From the NCBI GenBank assembly GCA_000697355.1, contig JNEN01001227.1, forward strand, positions 682,001 through 746,000: a stretch of 64,000 bases of DNA. Direction: 5' to 3'. The DNA comes from Syncephalastrum monosporum B8922. Lineage: Eukaryota; Mucoromycota; Mucoromycetes; Mucorales; Syncephalastraceae. The notes below the pieces were generated by a model. It saw only the letters and a program-made list of their open reading frames with translations. It did not search any database and was not told where the DNA came from. Each line of letters opens with the position of its first letter. The stretch's first letter is position 1. The position numbers and the translations under genes are program-made. Below are positions 1 through 15,050 of the stretch, one piece after another.

Positions 1-1
1 C

Positions 2-322
2 ATTTATACCGGGTCTCAGGTCACCTCGTTGGTGTGGTCAAGGCATTATCGCGAGATCGTGTCCACCCACGGCTTCCCCAAGCACCAACTCACGGTGTGG
101 AGCTACCCCAAGATGGATAAAATCATTGATATCCCCGGGCATGAGTCGAGAATCCTCCATTCCGCGTTGAGTCCGGACGGCCAGGTCATTGCGACCGCTG
201 CCGCGGACGAAAACTTGAAGTTCTGGCGCGTCTTTGACCACGACGGCAAACCGCCCCTGGGCCTTTCGCGTGTTGAACGCACTCGCCAACAACTTCTTAA
301 ACGTAGTAACAGCCTCCGTTAA
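2..322 (+). CDS. CDC20: CDC20/Fizzy-type APC/C activator, C-terminal part
   Basis: The reading frame is open from the left edge to a TAA at 320-322, so only the last 106 residues are present. They hold the end of a WD40 propeller: a TGSQVTSLVWS blade, then STHGFPKHQLTVWSYP, then SPDGQVIATAAADENLKFWR. This blade series is characteristic of Cdc20/Slp1/Fizzy proteins, which bring substrates to the anaphase-promoting complex in the nucleus and trigger anaphase. Cdh1/Fzr is the close alternative, but the GHESRILHSALSPDG wording fits fungal Cdc20 better. The family normally ends in Ile-Arg, the tail that docks on APC3; here the last residues read NSLR, a conservative Leu-Arg. No intron is seen in this part. 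Confidence 0.9.
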   Translation: MYTGSQVTSLVWSRHYREIVSTHGFPKHQLTVWSYPKMDKIIDIPGHESRILHSALSPDGQVIATAAADENLKFWRVFDHDGKPPLGLSRVERTRQQLLKRSNSLR

Positions 323-1100
323 TTATCGTCATGGATATCACTTAACCCACACCCACACAACCTACACAACCTACATCCCCACCCCAAGAGACATAACTCC
401 CCTCAATCGCACCCATATGAGATAGCATTTGTTACCCTTCGCCTGTTGTTTTGCGTGTATATGATTATTAAAAAGCTTTGCTTTTCTTTTTATATATATC
501 TACATTATGCATATTTGTTTTTTAAACGTCGTCGCAAACGGTTGAGAGCGTGTATTAGATGTTTTTTTGTTCATGCGAATTAGCGGGCAGGAGTGTTCTT
601 GCAAGAAGAGTCTCGTATATGTGGATGTGAGCAGTGAATGAGAGCAGGACTGAGAACAAGGATAACTCTGTGTATGTGGTGTGTGTATAGCCTATTTACA
701 GGAAGGATAGATGGAAAACGCAAAAGAGTGAAGAAATCAAATTGACAAAGGGGAAACAAACGCCAAGAAACCAGCCGACCAGCGGGAGGGGGTGGCGTTT
801 AACAGGAAGAGAAATTTACCAAGAGACATTGGAAGGCGGGACAATGTCACAGGTCGACCGGACAGAGTCGGGGTAAGAGCGAAAAGCAGACAGAGGGGGG
901 AGTTGAACCATCGGAGGAAGATGGACGCCCATCGGTTTCTTGTAATCCGCTGCTGCAAGGGGCGAAGGCGCGTCCGTCGGTGGCGTCAGGGGAAATTGAT
1001 AAGGCGAGGGCTGATCCGACAGAGAAGGAGAGGAAGAGGGAGAAGGTGTAGGCCTGGATGGACCTGTTAGAGTCTAAAGCTTACAGACACGGATAGTAAC
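323..1100. other. Intergenic, no gene seen
   Basis: This stretch separates the CDC20 stop codon from the stop codon of the convergent zinc-finger gene. It is AT-rich just after CDC20 and turns purine-rich toward 1050. The ORFs present are short, start at non-ATG codons or are Arg-rich translations of GA-rich DNA, and none resembles a protein family. It probably carries both 3' untranslated regions. Confidence 0.5.
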
Positions 1101-5173
<4,073 letters not shown>

Positions 5174-6484
5174 TTACTTTTGGAGTTCCTGGATGCTGTA
5201 TAACCTGGTCAAGCTGGGACCAGCGAACTGGTTGAGCTGCTTTGTAAAGTTATGCATCTGGGCGGTCAGGATCATCGAGTCCAGACGGCTCGGCTCCGGA
5301 GGCAGCTTGAAGAGGGTGTTGACCTCATCCTCGGGCAAGGGATCCTGGCCCTTTTCGACACGCACTGCGTTCTCTTGTCGCTATACACGGTATCAGTAAA
5401 AAAAACAGAAACACGACAGATATCACTTTAATGTGCTTACCCGCTTGGTCAACCAGGTCTGGATCTTTGTCTGCTCACGCGCAACGCTTCGCTGCCAGTA
5501 CTGGTAGTTGTTGAGCTCCTGTTGCTGGACGTCGGAGCAGTCAAGGAGGTACTCAAGGTTCTTTTGCATGAAAGGGTCGAGCTCGAGATCAAGGACGTCA
5601 AAGTTGGGCGCCAGGGGCTTGGCCTCGTCGAGTTCATTTTGCTGTGTGGAGGCAAAGGTGGCGGGCGAGCGCAGACGCGAGGCATCGAGCTTGGGCATCT
5701 CAATGTTGTGGAGCATCAGTGTGACAAGGTGAGAGTTGTGAACGTGGACGGGCAGCTCCTCAAAGATGTTGGAGAAAGAGAGCTTAGCCTTGGCAAGGCT
5801 ATGAATCGGTAATAATACGATCGTGTAAGCTATTGATCGACTCATCCCGGCTATAAACAAGCTTAAATACCTCTCTGTCGTGAATTTTTTGGACTCGTAT
5901 TGCTTCATAAAGACCTCGGTGAGACGGAAGGCACGCAGGCTGAGGTTGCCCTGTGCAGCACTTTTTGAGACGTCGTGAATGATGACGCAGGACTGAGTAC
6001 CGAGCGAGTTCTGGTAGCTGTACTGAGTTTCGATCAAGTTGAGATCGACAAAGTTGCCAAGGTGCGACGACCGGTACCATCCAACCGTGTTGTTATCGAC
6101 GTTGACCGCTCGCAAGCACCGCATCATATCCAGTTGGTATTGTGCTGGAACAAGTCATAGAATCAAAAGAATCAAAAGATCGCACGCGCGTCAGAATGGA
6201 CATCAACACGAAGGGGCTGAGTATCTTACCGCTCGCGTTTTCGTCAGTGTCCGAAGGGAAGGGGAAGCAGTTGGTGACCTCCAGCGTGCCCTGCTCGTCC
6301 AGACCAAGCAATTGACCAGTGACATCGTTCGGGTACGATTCACGACAGTGCTTGATGATTTTCAGCACAGCCTGTTTAAAGTACGGATCGCACATGTGAG
6401 CGGCAGAGCCATAGCGTGCAAGGTGTCAATTACCAATCCTTCGAGTTGGACTGCCTTAAGGGGCTCAGATGCAATGCCTGCCAT
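5174..6484 (-). CDS. eIF3h: Translation initiation factor eIF3 subunit H
   Basis: Five exons, complement of 6434-6484, 6230-6371, 5871-6144, 5441-5798 and 5174-5380, join in frame to 343 residues, close to the usual length for eIF3h. The start ATG at 6484 opens MAGIASEPLKAVQLEGL. An MPN domain follows: VLKIIKHCRESYP, GQLLGLDEQGTLEVTNCFPFP, then AQYQLDMMRCLRAVNVD and NNTVGWY. The first two blocks are immediately recognisable as eIF3h. Like other eIF3h proteins it lacks the zinc-binding JAMM motif, so it is a structural MPN subunit of the eIF3 complex, acting in the cytosol on the 40S ribosome. The C-terminal helical part ends in LYSIQELQK. Every junction falls inside conserved wording, including the A codon split between exons 2 and 3. 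Confidence 0.93.
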
Positions 6485-7180
6485 TTGTGTTCAAAACAAG
6501 TAGAAAAGAATCCGCCGTCTTTTGTTGGATAAAGTAAAAATCAGCCACCCAACCCCGATTTCCCTTTCCTCTTGCACGCCCATACACACACACAAACACT
6601 GTACGCAAAGGGCATCCGGTCCCTCTCTCTCTCTTTTTATTTGTTCCCCTATTTTTATATGCTTGCCGCCTGAAACCTTCTCCAAGCCATGCGCTCACTT
6701 TGTGTAGAAGAGTTTTCGTAGCAACAGAAAAGACGGGACGAAGAAGTCAAAGTCAATCTATAGCTTTTGTCTCGCGAGTATTAACCGGTGGAAAATGAAG
6801 TGGGATTTACGGGCGCCTTTTGTACCCTTCTGCTACATGAGTGTGTTATCAGCAGGAAGGAAGGGAAAGATAAGAAGAGCAAGAAAAAAAAAAGGGAAAT
6901 GCATAGCAAGCATGTTGTGAAATTCCTATTTGAATGGCGTAGGTCACATACACATGTACAGAAAAAGGAAGATGAGCGTATCTCATTGGACGCGTGTGCG
7001 TAGAGCGTCTTGTGTGACTTTTGATTTGAAATAATGTGTAAGAGAGAGAGAGAAAGGGGAAAGTGCTTTTCGCGCTGGGCCATTAGAAAGAAGCCGTCCA
7101 TCAGAACACGACTGGCTTTTGTTCGTTTTGGTGTGTGCCCACCCAAATTTTTTTCTTTTCTCTCTCCTTCTTTCCTCACC
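6485..7180. other. Intergenic between divergent eIF3h and HMG-box genes
   Basis: The gap lies between the start of eIF3h (-) and the start of the HMG-box gene (+), so it should hold both promoters. It is pyrimidine-rich immediately upstream of the HMG-box ATG (TTTCTTTTCTCTCTCC) and of eIF3h. No further gene and no clear TATA element were identified. Confidence 0.45.
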
Positions 7181-8617
7181 ATGACTGAAGGTACCTTTTG
7201 CAATCGCCCTCATTCACCTCAACCCCCCACAAAAGACTGACGCTCCAACTATCGCGCTATGCAACCATAGACAACAAATTTAGATCCAAATATAAGGACC
7301 TCAAACGACGTATCCGTGACATAGAAGAAGTATGCTTTTCCGTTTTTTTCTTTTCCTTTTCTCGTTTCCTATATTCTACCGCTCCATTCGGCCTTTCACA
7401 CACACACAAGCGCGCGTGTATATATGCGCTTCCACCCATACAAAAATAACGCCATTTTACCGACGGCTCCTTTGCTCACATATCCTAAATTATATAAAAG
7501 GAAAACGATGTTCTCCATATAAGGATTCACAAGGCCCGTAAAAGCATCAATCGTCTACGACTGGAGCGAACGTAAGCAAAAATGATGGCTATTTATTTTC
7601 TTGAGGTCCTGAAAATTGAGCAAATAAATATATTCTATTTAGGTTTTTGCTGGAACGGATGGAGAAAATGCAGGGCACGACCCACCGTTCGAACGGACAC
7701 TTGGACAGTGACCATTCAGACGTCGGTTCTGACATTCTCTCGCATGATGAATCCGAAATGGTATAATTTAAACATATATTGCGATAGATGCACAACGCAC
7801 GCACACACAGACACACACGCGACTGACATTGATGACGTGCGTGGTCTATAGAGTTTGCATCGGTATCGAGGCAACGGCACTTCCAACAAGCAACGCCGGA
7901 TAGAGAAGACACCCAGAAAGAAGAAGGATCCAAATGCACCCAAAGGACCCGGTAACGTGTTCTTCCTTTTTTGTCGACTGGAACGTGACAAGATCAAGGA
8001 TGAATTTCCGCAAGAGAACCTGGGTGATGTGACAAAGTTACTCGGTCAAAAGTGGAAGGCCCTGACAAAGGAAGGCAAACAGGTAAAACACGACCACACC
8101 TGTCCTCTTGCTTCCTTTCATTTGGCTCATTTTTCGTCTCTTACAACAGAAATACTATGACATGTACCGAAAAGAAGTCGAAGAATGGGAAGAAGCTATG
8201 AAGTCTTACAATGCAGGAGGCAACCCACCTTCATCTACTCACGCCGACGCAGCCGCTCATGCCGCTGCTGAAGGCGATCTCTCTGTCCTTTCTTCGCCTC
8301 TGCACGCGTCGCTTATGGCCTCACCCGAACATCCGCACCCAGACTATGAGCCAGAGCATGAGCTTGAGCCCGAGACTGAAGCTGGGGTGGAGGAGGATGC
8401 CGAAGCTGAAGCAGCAGAAGCAGCAGCAGCAGAAGTTGACGGAGATGTAGAAACAGAAGCTGGACAAGAGGACAGTCATGATCAGGACGAGCTCGCCGGA
8501 GGAGGCGGTCTTGTTGCTCCTGCGCAAATAGAAGACCATCGGCCGTCGTCGCCACTTTCTACTACGACGTCGTCATTGCCACCTCCACCGCCACCGCCAC
8601 CCTCCTCCTCTGCATAG
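7181..8617 (+). CDS. HMG-box protein, INO80/Nhp10-like
   Basis: Six exons (7181-7190, 7271-7329, 7501-7571, 7643-7760, 7852-8082, 8150-8617) give 318 residues. The first exon is only 10 nt and encodes MTE plus one base; it joins DNKFRSKYKDLKRR in the next exon. A coiled-coil-like region (KRRIRDIEEENDVLHIRIHK, then RLRLERTFLLERME) precedes a single HMG box of about 75 residues that starts KKKDPNAPKGPGNVFFLF and ends near YYDMYRKEVEEWEEAM. The C-terminal half is very acidic and Ala/Glu-rich, ending in a Pro run before a TAG stop. A basic coiled coil followed by one HMG box resembles the INO80 chromatin-remodelling subunit Nhp10 and its relatives. That assignment is an inference from architecture. 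The box itself is certain and implies DNA bending or binding in the nucleus. Confidence 0.83.
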
Positions 8618-8848
8618 TTAACTTCCCAACAACCATCCAAGCCCTCTCTCGCTCTCTGTCGTCTGTGTATCCTTATATCCACCATGCCTAACTCCACACT
8701 CCACACTCCACACTCTCCACATTAGTCCACACTCCCATCCCTCTTGGTCTTCCTCTTCTTTTCTATCTCAATGGAATGCCAAGCAGCCTTTCTTCTGGTT
8801 TACACACAAAACATGTTATACAGTAGCCATCGAAATACAAATTAATTC

Positions 8849-9395
8849 TTATTGTTGTTGCTGTTGCTCTTCTTTCTGCGCGGGTTGCTCTTTCTGTGCC
8901 AAACTGCTCTCGTACGCCAGCTGTCGCTCGGTCAGCACAAACTTGATACGTGCCATCGACTGTCGGACCTATATTATACATGGATAAATAACATGACCGA
9001 TCGCCCTTGCGATTCTGGCTTCGTCCGTACCTTCTTGTAACGTGCGCCATTGTTCCACACCTGCTTGTGCAGACCGAGCCGCCGTGCTTCATCGCGCTGC
9101 GTGGCCAGCACGTTGCGTTCTTTCAGAAGCACGTACCACAGTTTGTGCAGATCGTCGAAGGATTTGTTTCGCAGCTCGTCTGCAGACCATGACCGGCCTA
9201 ACGTCGTAGGAATGTCAATACGAGGACAAGGTGGGCATGTCTTTTTCTGATTTTACCAGTCTCGACGGATTTAGGGAGGGCTTCGCCGTTCTCAAAGAAC
9301 TGGTATAAACCTTTGGAGGAAAGGGCCGGTGCGGCTGTGCTGAACTGGCGCTTTGCAGCCGAGGCAGCAATGTGTTGGAGAATTGACAGCGACAT
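8849..9395 (-). CDS. MRPL4: Mitochondrial large-subunit ribosomal protein uL29m (MRPL4/L47 family)
   Basis: Three exons, complement of 9257-9395, 9031-9197 and 8849-8968, give 141 residues. The N-terminus [20 protein letters not shown] is a typical mitochondrial targeting peptide. The core [20 protein letters not shown] followed by [17 protein letters not shown] is diagnostic of mitochondrial uL29 (MRP-L47). The third exon adds [20 protein letters not shown] and a short polar, Gln-rich tail. The protein belongs at the exit-tunnel side of the mitochondrial large ribosomal subunit. Its stop codon faces that of the HMG-box gene about 230 bp away (convergent). The two introns are 59 and 62 nt with normal borders. 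Confidence 0.9.
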
Positions 9396-9795
9396 GGTTG
9401 ACAGGGAGCGAAAAGGTAAGCCACGGCTTGCATTGGCCTGACAATTCGGGCTGGTCCAAATTTGTGACTTTCATAATCCCCTTAAAGCTCCTTTCGATTC
9501 CCACTAGGATTCTTCAAATCACTTGAGTTCTCAGAAGCGAACTTGGTGTTTATAAGTAGAGCACGAGAAAAGAAAATAAGAGAACGAAGAGGCGGTAAAT
9601 AGAAGAAGTTGAATAAACGGGGGAAATGCAATACATAAAGAGAAAACTATAGAATGATGTTGTTGGTGTGGAGAGTTGTGAGGGAGGGCGCGGTCACTGT
9701 TATTAGTACGAGTACTACTAATATATTCCTACTATGCCCCCGTTGTAGGGCTCTTTTTTTTTTTTGTCTTTTCCTTATTTTTTTTTTCTTTTTTT
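9396..9795. other. Intergenic between uL29m and G-alpha genes
   Basis: A 400-bp gap that should contain the uL29m promoter and the G-alpha 3' UTR, since both genes are on the minus strand. A run of T-rich blocks at 9750-9797 directly follows the G-alpha stop codon on its own strand, where it is A-rich. No gene is seen. Confidence 0.4.
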
Positions 9796-10963
9796 TTACA
9801 GCAAACCCCCTTCACGCAGGTTGTTTTGGATAATGATATCATTGACGGCAGCCATGACGAACTTGATCTGCTGGGTATCGGTCGCGCACGTAAAGTGGGT
9901 GTAAATCTGTTTGGAGTCGGACTGGTTGAGTGAAACGAATCGGTTCAGGATATAGTCGCTCGCAGCATCGTAAGTCTCGGGACCGGTAAAATCGCTAAAA
10001 TGATCTCCCAGTGGGTGCTTGGGTAGTTTCTCCTTGAAAATATCGATCTTGTTGAGGAACAGAATGATCGACGTTTTGACAAACCACCGCGAGTTGCAGA
10101 TCGAGTCAAACAGCGTCAAGGCTTCTTGCATACGGTTCTATCGCAGCAGTGAGTACCAAAATAAAAGGCAATTTGTATGTGTACATACCACCGTCTCGTC
10201 TTCAATGAGGACTTGGTCGTATTCGGAAATGGCAACCAAGAAGATGATCGCCGTGACGTTTTCAAAGCAGTGGATCCATTTTTTACGCTCGGACCGTTGA
10301 CCACCCACATCAAACATGCGGTATGTCAACTCGCCAATGACAAATGTCGTCTCAGTAATACCAGTGGTCTTTACACGTGACCGGAGCACATCCTGATCGG
10401 TTGGCACATAGCCTGGGTCGCCAATGCGCTCGATCGAGTCGAAATAGCTAGTATTTTTCTCAAAGTGAGCCCAACTTCATACGACTGATTGATATGACTT
10501 ACTATTTAGCAGAGTCGTTGAGCTGGTACTCGCGGCTGCGCTCAAACACTGTGTTCAGGTTGGGATCCTTCCACAAGGTCTTGACAGCTTGGGTGACCTC
10601 TGGCGGGAGGTTTTCACGCTCGATTTGGGAGGGCATTTCCATTATGACAGTCACGTGGTGTCGATGGGCGGGCTGGGAAAGGGCGATGCCCATTTCGTCC
10701 ATGGCTTCGAGTATGACCCGCATAGACTGGACCGTGTTGGAGAAGATGATTTCTTTGAATGCTTCTCGCTCATCACGCGAATAGCCGCCATCGTGGATCA
10801 GCTTCATTTGTTTGAGAATAGTTGATTTGCCGGATTCACCAGCACCCAGTAACAGCATCTTGACTTCGTTCCGCATATTCAGCTTGTCGCGCTTTAATTG
10901 GTTCTCGATCTCCTCGTTCCGTGCCTTGCCATCATGGACTTCGTTGGATTGACAGCACCCCAT
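9796..10963 (-). CDS. Heterotrimeric G-protein alpha subunit
   Basis: Three exons, complement of 10503-10963, 10189-10447 and 9796-10137, give 353 residues, exactly the usual G-alpha size. MGCC at the N-terminus offers Gly2 for myristoylation and Cys3/Cys4 for palmitoylation, so the protein is membrane-anchored. All nucleotide motifs are present: GAGESGKST at 40-48, switch [12 protein letters not shown] with the catalytic Arg178, DVGGQ with Gln204, NKID and TCATDT. It couples a seven-helix receptor to cAMP or MAP-kinase signalling. The C-terminal tail reads NNLREGGLL; the Cys at position -4, target of pertussis toxin in Gi-like subunits and common in fungal group I G-alpha, is replaced by Gly. 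Which fungal G-alpha group it belongs to needs a tree. Confidence 0.95.
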
Positions 10964-13196
10964 GATAAGATATTATACTAGAATGGTATATATACTATTA
11001 AGGGAAAAGAGAGAGAAGCAAAAGAGAGTAAAGAAGAGGAAAAAGTAGACGGGTTAGCGTATGTGTATGGATGGTAGATTGGTTTTGAGAGGGCACTCCT
11101 ATTCTGCACAACCCAACAACAACACTTTTGAGTGCCCCCCCTTCCTCCATAGCGACAACACCAGCAACACTTTCAGAATGGCGTCTTATCCCTGGCTGCC
11201 CTCCCCCCTTTTTCTCTTTCTCGTTCCGCGCCGTCTATCTCTGTCTCTATTAAATCATATGCATCAATACCTACATCGTGTAAAGGTTGGAACCTGACGT
11301 GCAAAAAGAATGGACAGTCCCTGTGTCTTCAACCGCAGGGAGATAAAGCGGTACACAGAAGGTGGATACGAAAGAAAGAGAGAAAAAACGAGAGAGAAAA
11401 AGGAAAAGATGGAAAGAGAGGCAATGTCAAAAATGCTAAAAAGGGGGTCGAGGGACGGAATACGGATCACAGAAAGCAAGCAAAGCGGCAGCAAGCGGCA
11501 GCAAGCGGCAGCCATTCACTCCAAGGCTTGAGAAAGGAGACTGAGGGGTTGTCGAAGATCCAAAGCGCAAAAAAGTAGGCGAGGGAACTCCGAATTCTAG
11601 GCGAGTATCAAGGTCGTGTGGGTCGTGTCACCCAACCAGTCTGGTCTGTGCCTCACTAGCCAGCCAAGTAATTGGCTCATGTGCCCACCGATCGGCAGAA
11701 AAATTTATATTTGCGCCTCTCAATCACCAAAGTTATTAACGCGATAGGCGTCGCACAAACCTCACAAACTGCACACACAAACACAGATTTTGTCAGTGGG
11801 TAAGACTCCATCATCACAGTTTCCATGTAGATGTTCATATGCCAGATCAAACTTTACGCGTGCACAAAAAAGAAAGATAAGTGCGTGTCTGCTTGTGCAT
11901 GCACAGGATAAAATTAAACTCATAAACTTTATACGTTTTGTATTTGCGAACAAAAAATGTAAACCGAGCTATGTAGAACGATCACTCCTTTGATATCAGT
12001 AAAGTGCGCTTCACTATCGCTTCTTTATTCTTGGTTGCACGAGCTTGCTGTCATTGCTTCAGCTCAATAAATATCCCACGCGCTTGCTACGAGATAAAAA
12101 GAAAATAACACAAAAATTAGTGGGAAGAGAAAATAGAGATGCGGCGTTACTAAGCCCCCCTTAAACACGCATAACAGCTTTCCTGACTTCTTTTATCCTT
12201 ACTACGTATGCACCTTGAAGTACTCGCACAAACTGTGGTCCACCTAACACACTCTCGGGAAGAAAGGATGGTGATTTAACAATCTTGTCTATTCCGCTCC
12301 CTTTTTTTGCACCCCTACGCTCCGTGCAGGTATAAACCTATATAGACCTTTTTACTCGCGATCTGCTTCGCTCCGCTTTCCCTGTCAACATTTAATTTTA
12401 TTGATATGTAGTATATGCATCGAATTTAACAAAGTTGTTTAGGCCAGCTTTTTCCGGATGAGTGTTATACGGGAATACCATCGCAACTGGACTTAGCCAC
12501 TTGTCAGTATGGAGCCATGTGTCAATTGACGTCTCTCCTGAAAATGCGTTAATGACTACAGGTCGTCATCAGATATAACCAATTGCAATTATACTTAGAC
12601 AAAAGTTCGGTGCGTACATGTCGATAAAGCCCAACATGAGCATTCTCCAATTAAGAGGGTATTGCGTGGTGATGGGGTATCAAACGGCCAGACAGGGGTG
12701 GAAACGTGGAGTAGAAGGGGCTATTACGTCTATGTTCTATTCTGACCATGGTGGTGCTCTCGATGCCTTTATTGTACAGTATCACCGTTTATTCAAGTCA
12801 AATAGGTCCGCGCGTGTGATCTATCAAAATGTTGGTTATCAATGTATTGGCTGGATTACTTTTCTTTTTAACATAATAGCAATGCTGTGTGAAATGAGGC
12901 ATTGATTTTATGGGCTCTCTCTATTGCATGCATCGAGCTGGACGGATCCCAACTCCTGGTTTTGATCGACCGACGAAACACATCCAGACCCTGGCCGATC
13001 CACAGTATCACTTGGCTGATAGGGTATGACTAAGCAGACACACGGACAGCAGCAACGCTTTTTGTTTTGTTCGCAGTAAAAGATAGATCCATGAAAATCT
13101 TCTAATTTTCATGCCTGTCGGGGCAAGTGCCGACGAGGAAAATTTGACGGTTTAGGCGTGGCGGCTTGGTTTTCATATTTTTCTTTTACAATATCT
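10964..13196. other. Intergenic, no firm gene
   Basis: A 2.2-kb gap between the starts of the G-alpha (-) and MOD5 (+) genes, presumably holding both promoters. It contains purine/pyrimidine-rich tracts and a small tandem repeat at 11483-11513 (a 9-bp unit reading AGCGGCAGC, three copies). An ATG ORF at 12618-12905 (95 codons) has no family resemblance and no intron signals, and was not accepted. Confidence 0.45.
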
Positions 13197-14971
13197 ATGC
13201 GGAAGAAGATTGCTAGCATCATTGGCACGACCGGTGTAGGAAAGTCACAGCTCGCCGTTGAATTGTGCAAGGCTCTCCAGGGTCAAGTTATCAATGCAGA
13301 TGCCATGCAGGTATGGCTCCTCTTCAATCCCTTTTTGTTTATACAAACTCATGGCGTGAGACAGGTTTACAAAGGGCTCGACATTATCACGAACAAAATG
13401 CCCGTCGACGAACGCCAGTCAGTCAAACACCACCTGATGGACTTTTCTCCGCCCGAAGAAGAATACCGAGTGACCGAGTTTGAACGCGATGCAGCGAACT
13501 GTGTATGTCTCCCAGCCATAGATGAAGGCCCGGTCGTACTGAAAATTTTTTGACATAGATCGACAGCCTGCATAAAGACAACCAGTTTCCTGTCGTAGTG
13601 GGTGGCACTAACTACTATGTGCAGTCACTGCTATGGCGCAACTCGCTTGTCAGCAACGAAACGAGGAGCCCTTCTCCAGAACCTTCTACTGAACTCAACA
13701 GCCTCGAAACGCATGAGCTCTATGCGCGTCTCCAAGCCGTCGATCCCACTATGGCAAACAAATGGCATCCCGCTGATAGACGTAAGATCCTTCGTAGTCT
13801 TCAGGTAAGCTTATGATGCTTCTAGCCTGCCGCGACTAAGTGCTTCGAGCGTAGATATATTATTCCACGGGCAGACCCCAAAGTGAGATCATCCAAGAAC
13901 AGCAAAGAGAACATGAGGCCAAAGGCATCCAAACAAAGTACAAGTCGCTGATCTTCTGGCTCTATGCTGAGCCGGCCAAATTGAACCAACGCTTGGATGC
14001 CAGAGTCGATACCATGATCGAAGTAAATACAAAGAGCATCTCCAGCAGAGGATATCACAGAAACTGATCGTACTTGTAGACTGGCTTGTTTGATGAGATC
14101 CAGTCACTTAGAAGACGAGTCGTGGAAGGTCAGACGGTGGCACCTGGCGAAGGCAATGAGAAATACCAGCGCGGTTTATGGCAGGCCATAGGTAAGGAGC
14201 AAAAAGCAACATTGCTAAGTACACGCACGTTGCTGACATGGGTGCGCTGATAGGCTACAAGGAATTTGACCCTTTCTTCAACGCTTTGGATCAGGAGGGT
14301 GCCGAAGAAAAAGACCTTCAAAAGCTGCGCTCAGAATGCACGGAGCGCATGAAAACCGCAACCCGTCGCTATGCTAAGCGCCAAGTGACCTGGATCCGAA
14401 ACAAGCTCGTTCCTCTGATCAATAAGTCGGACGACATGCATATATACCTTCTGGACGCCACAGGTAATGGGAAGTGATACTGCATTTCGTGCTGAGTAAC
14501 ACCATGTGTAGATCTCAGTGCTTGGGACACAAATGTCCGACAAAAAGCCATTACCATCGCTCAAGGTACGTTCCTCTCTCTCGCGGAAAGTCACCTATAT
14601 TCACGCGGTGCTTTCTCAGCTTTCCAATCCGATACCCCTATGGAGGATCCCCTCGCGACGAGTGAGACAGCCGCCACAATCCTGTCCAAAATCCAAGCAT
14701 CCGAGTAAACCTCCCCCCCATGAGGACTGCCTCACGTCATTGCTGCTAACCTCGTCTTTGTAGCACTCAATCCCGCGTCTTGAGTTGGCGAAAACACGAG
14801 TGTACCTTGTGTCGTACAAAATCAGGCGATCCTGTCATCCTGAACGGCGATCAGGAATGGGCTGATCACCTCGCAAGCCGCTTCCATCGACGTATGCTGA
14901 AGCGCCAGCGCCAGGAACAAGCGCGATCGACCCAAAAAATGGCAAAACAAGACGATACAACGGCAAAATAA
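13197..14971 (+). CDS. MOD5: tRNA dimethylallyltransferase (isopentenyl-A37 synthase)
   Basis: Nine exons (13197-13310, 13365-13502, 13559-13804, 13855-14022, 14080-14191, 14254-14463, 14512-14565, 14620-14704, 14764-14971) join in frame to 444 residues. The enzyme moves a dimethylallyl group from DMAPP to A37 of tRNAs that read UNN codons. Seen here: the P-loop GTTGVGKSQLAVEL at residues 10-23, then NADAMQVYKGLDIITNK, the HHLMDF block, VVVGGTNYYVQSLLW, and RRYAKRQVTWIRNK near the tRNA-binding helices. A C-terminal zinc finger (CTLC, then HLASRFHRRMLK) is the eukaryote-specific matrin-type finger also found in yeast Mod5. MRKKIASIIG was chosen as start because the P-loop follows at the expected distance. 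The stop codon lies 8 bp from a tRNA gene on the opposite strand. Confidence 0.94.
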
Positions 14972-14979
14972 CGTGGTGA

Positions 14980-15050
14980 TGCGCGAACGGGGAATCGAAC
15001 CCCGGCCGTCAGCTTGGGAAGCTGAAGTTCTACCTCTAAACTATTCGCGC
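14980..15050 (-). tRNA. tRNA-Gly (anticodon CCC)
   Basis: On the minus strand the 71-nt sequence folds into a full cloverleaf. The acceptor stem is GCGCGAA with TTCGCGC, and the discriminator base is A. There is a short D arm. The anticodon stem TCAGC/GCTGA carries the loop TTCCCAA, and the T arm is CGGGG-TTCGATT-CCCCG. Anticodon CCC reads the glycine codon GGG. No intron is present. The internal B box (GGTTCGATTCC) is canonical. Downstream on the minus strand the first T4 run, a minimal Pol III terminator, lies at 14965-14968, inside the end of MOD5. Confidence 0.96.

Noticed and set aside
12618..12905. A 95-codon ATG ORF on the plus strand
   Set aside because: No recognisable family and AT-rich codons like the surrounding intergenic DNA.
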